A stretch of DNA of 15,635 nt from Tannerella sp. (lineage in GTDB: Bacteria; Bacteroidota; Bacteroidia; Bacteroidales; Tannerellaceae), in NCBI GenBank assembly GCA_031262895.1, contig JAISGW010000162.1:1-15635 (forward strand), read 5' to 3'. This document shows positions 15,017-15,635 of the stretch, one piece after another. Positions within the stretch are counted from its first letter, which is position 1. Each line of letters begins with the position of its first letter. The translations under genes and the position numbers were made by a program. The notes under the pieces were generated by a model. It ran no database searches and was not told the DNA's origin. It saw only the letters and a list, made by a program, of their open reading frames with translations.

Positions 15017-15114
15017 TGGCTTTCAATTCGAAAATCAAAAGATTCAGGATTCCCCCTCCGTAGCGTAGTTGACCTGAACTTTTGCTACTGACCCCATTCT
15101 TGTAAGCTTCTTAT

Positions 15115-15306
15115 TCATCTCCTTCTCAATTCCTCGTATATACACATCAACAACTCTATTTCTGCTAGTTGACCCATGAGTTGTATCTCTATAGGTGCCA
15201 TTGTAGATGTAACTCTGCCCCTCATATGAAGGTCCACATAACTCTTAACCGCCCCATGTAAGCCATAGATGTTGTCCAACCGTTTCCTTGTAGTTTCGTT
15301 ATCCAT
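15115..15306 (-). CDS. Small hypothetical protein, 63 aa
   Basis: The ATG at 15306 opens a 63-codon frame (MDNETTRKRLDNIYGLHG ... CIYEELRRR) with a mixed amphipathic, helix-prone composition and no signal peptide or membrane helix. I do not recognise it. Support for a real gene is that a well-formed Bacteroidota promoter lies 33 bp upstream, the ATG is preceded by an A-rich leader with AAAGAAAAGAAG, and the composition is plausible for a folded protein rather than a shadow frame. The gene lies in DNA noticeably AT-richer than the flanking genes and about 220 bp from an IS66 end, which suggests acquired DNA. It could be a remnant of a longer gene; nothing upstream continues it in frame. Confidence 0.6.
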   Translation of the reverse strand: MDNETTRKRLDNIYGLHGAVKSYVDLHMRGRVTSTMAPIEIQLMGQLAEIELLMCIYEELRRR

Positions 15307-15338
15307 TGCTTCTTTTCTTTATTGATTAATTAATGCCG

Positions 15339-15370
15339 CAAAGCAACTACTTTTCCAGATATTTGTCAAA
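15339..15370 (-). promoter_or_regulatory. Promoter for the 63-aa gene
   Basis: On the minus strand TTTG (15370-15367) is followed after 20 nt by TTGCTTTG (15346-15339), one base from TAnnTTTG. The predicted transcription start near 15332 leaves a leader of about 25 nt before the ATG at 15306. Confidence 0.6.
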
Positions 15371-15521
15371 TGCCTATCCACATTACAAATGAACAAATAG
15401 CTTCGTGCTGTGATTATTCTGCAAATAAACTGCTTATCTGGTTGAAAAAATTTATAGTAAGGAGAGTCTATGTTTTAAATCTTTCATATAGTTACGTGAA
15501 ATTCTCATCTTCTGTGCAGTA

Positions 15522-15635
15522 TCCCGCCGGTAAAGAGCGTATTGCGGGTTAGGCGTGTTTGGCAGGGATCCAGTTGAGAGGGAGGAGTTCATCCAGGCGG
15601 TTGACCTTGTGTGAAGGGAGGCGTTGCAAGACGTC
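15522..15635 (-). mobile_element. IS66-family insertion sequence, one end
   Basis: Downstream of the transposase stop the sequence GTAAAGAGCG (15530-15539) is similar to the GTAA-type terminal inverted repeats of IS66 elements, so the element probably ends near 15530. CCCGC (15523-15527) and GCGGG (15544-15548) form a stem around it. The exact boundary and the target duplication cannot be set without the other end. Confidence 0.55.
15549..15635 (-). CDS. IS66-family transposase, C-terminal end only (continues past window)
   Basis: The last 28 codons before a TAA at 15551-15549 on the minus strand read DVLQRLPSHKVNRLDELLPL followed by NWIPAKHA. The segment 'LDELLPxNW' near the stop is the typical C-terminus of IS66 (TnpC-type) transposases. 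Only this 3' end lies in the window, so completeness, accessory ORFs and the far end of the element cannot be judged. Confidence 0.85.
   Translation of the reverse strand, partial: DVLQRLPSHKVNRLDELLPLNWIPAKHA

Larger units (their letters stand above)
14626..15114. other. 489-bp non-coding stretch with inverted repeats and GC-rich hairpins
   Basis: I see no convincing gene here: the open frames lack family resemblance and run through palindromes. The first 30 bp are purine-rich (GAGTTTAGAGTGGAGAGTGA). Positions 14682-14774 hold nested inverted repeats and 14795-15016 a series of triloop hairpins; both are listed separately. The end (15060-15114) is the downstream region of the small minus-strand gene. 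The whole stretch resembles interspersed repeat DNA between the Rpn gene and the IS66 end. Confidence 0.7.

Noticed and set aside
15530..15548. Exact IS66 terminal inverted repeat and target duplication
   Set aside because: Only one end is present, so the boundary is a guess and was not called as a separate feature.
15370..15552. 60-codon plus-strand frame
   Set aside because: It crosses the probable IS66 terminus and runs antisense over the transposase stop; no promoter found.

Overview
The window looks like chromosomal DNA of a fairly GC-rich member of the Bacteroidales (Bacteroidota). Three intergenic regions carry the Bacteroidota promoter (TTTG, 19-21 nt, TAnnTTTG) and two more have its -7 box alone. 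Start codons sit in A-rich rather than strong Shine-Dalgarno contexts. The gene families also fit: Rpn/PD-(D/E)XK 'transposase' nucleases, a membrane-anchored pentapeptide protein, a long RelA/SpoT homologue and IS66. The genus cannot be fixed from the sequence.

Layout. Left edge (minus strand): a partial Rpn-family nuclease gene, a 357-bp gene-free stretch with a 42-bp tandem array and a strong inverted repeat, then a membrane-anchored pentapeptide-repeat gene. A 202-bp divergent promoter region separates this from a plus-strand run: RNase R (rnr), a 971-aa ABCG-like ATPase/permease fusion with extra N-terminal domains, an unrecognised lipoprotein, a stem-loop terminator, and an exported six-hairpin-type glycosidase. 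The glycosidase converges, with overlapping stop codons, on a minus-strand pair: a RelA-type (p)ppGpp synthetase followed 10 bp later by an exported protein of probable beta-propeller fold. Divergent from relA is a complete second Rpn-family gene with a heptad-repeat coiled-coil tail.

Right end. Positions 14626-15114 contain no convincing gene. They hold nested inverted repeats and a string of small GC-rich triloop hairpins. A 63-codon minus-strand gene with a well-formed promoter follows in AT-richer DNA, and the window ends in the 3' end of an IS66-family transposase gene.

How the genes relate. The core (rnr, ABC transporter, lipoprotein, glycosidase; relA and propeller) reads as ordinary housekeeping and envelope functions. 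The two ends read as accessory DNA, with Rpn nucleases, repeats, an orphan small gene and an IS. The points most worth a second look are: the 42-bp array, whose sequence variation preserves pairing only in plus-strand RNA; a possible internal start in the complete Rpn gene; a RelA with a destroyed hydrolase site but a hydrolase-type RXKD synthetase motif; and the triloop-hairpin element at 14795-15016.
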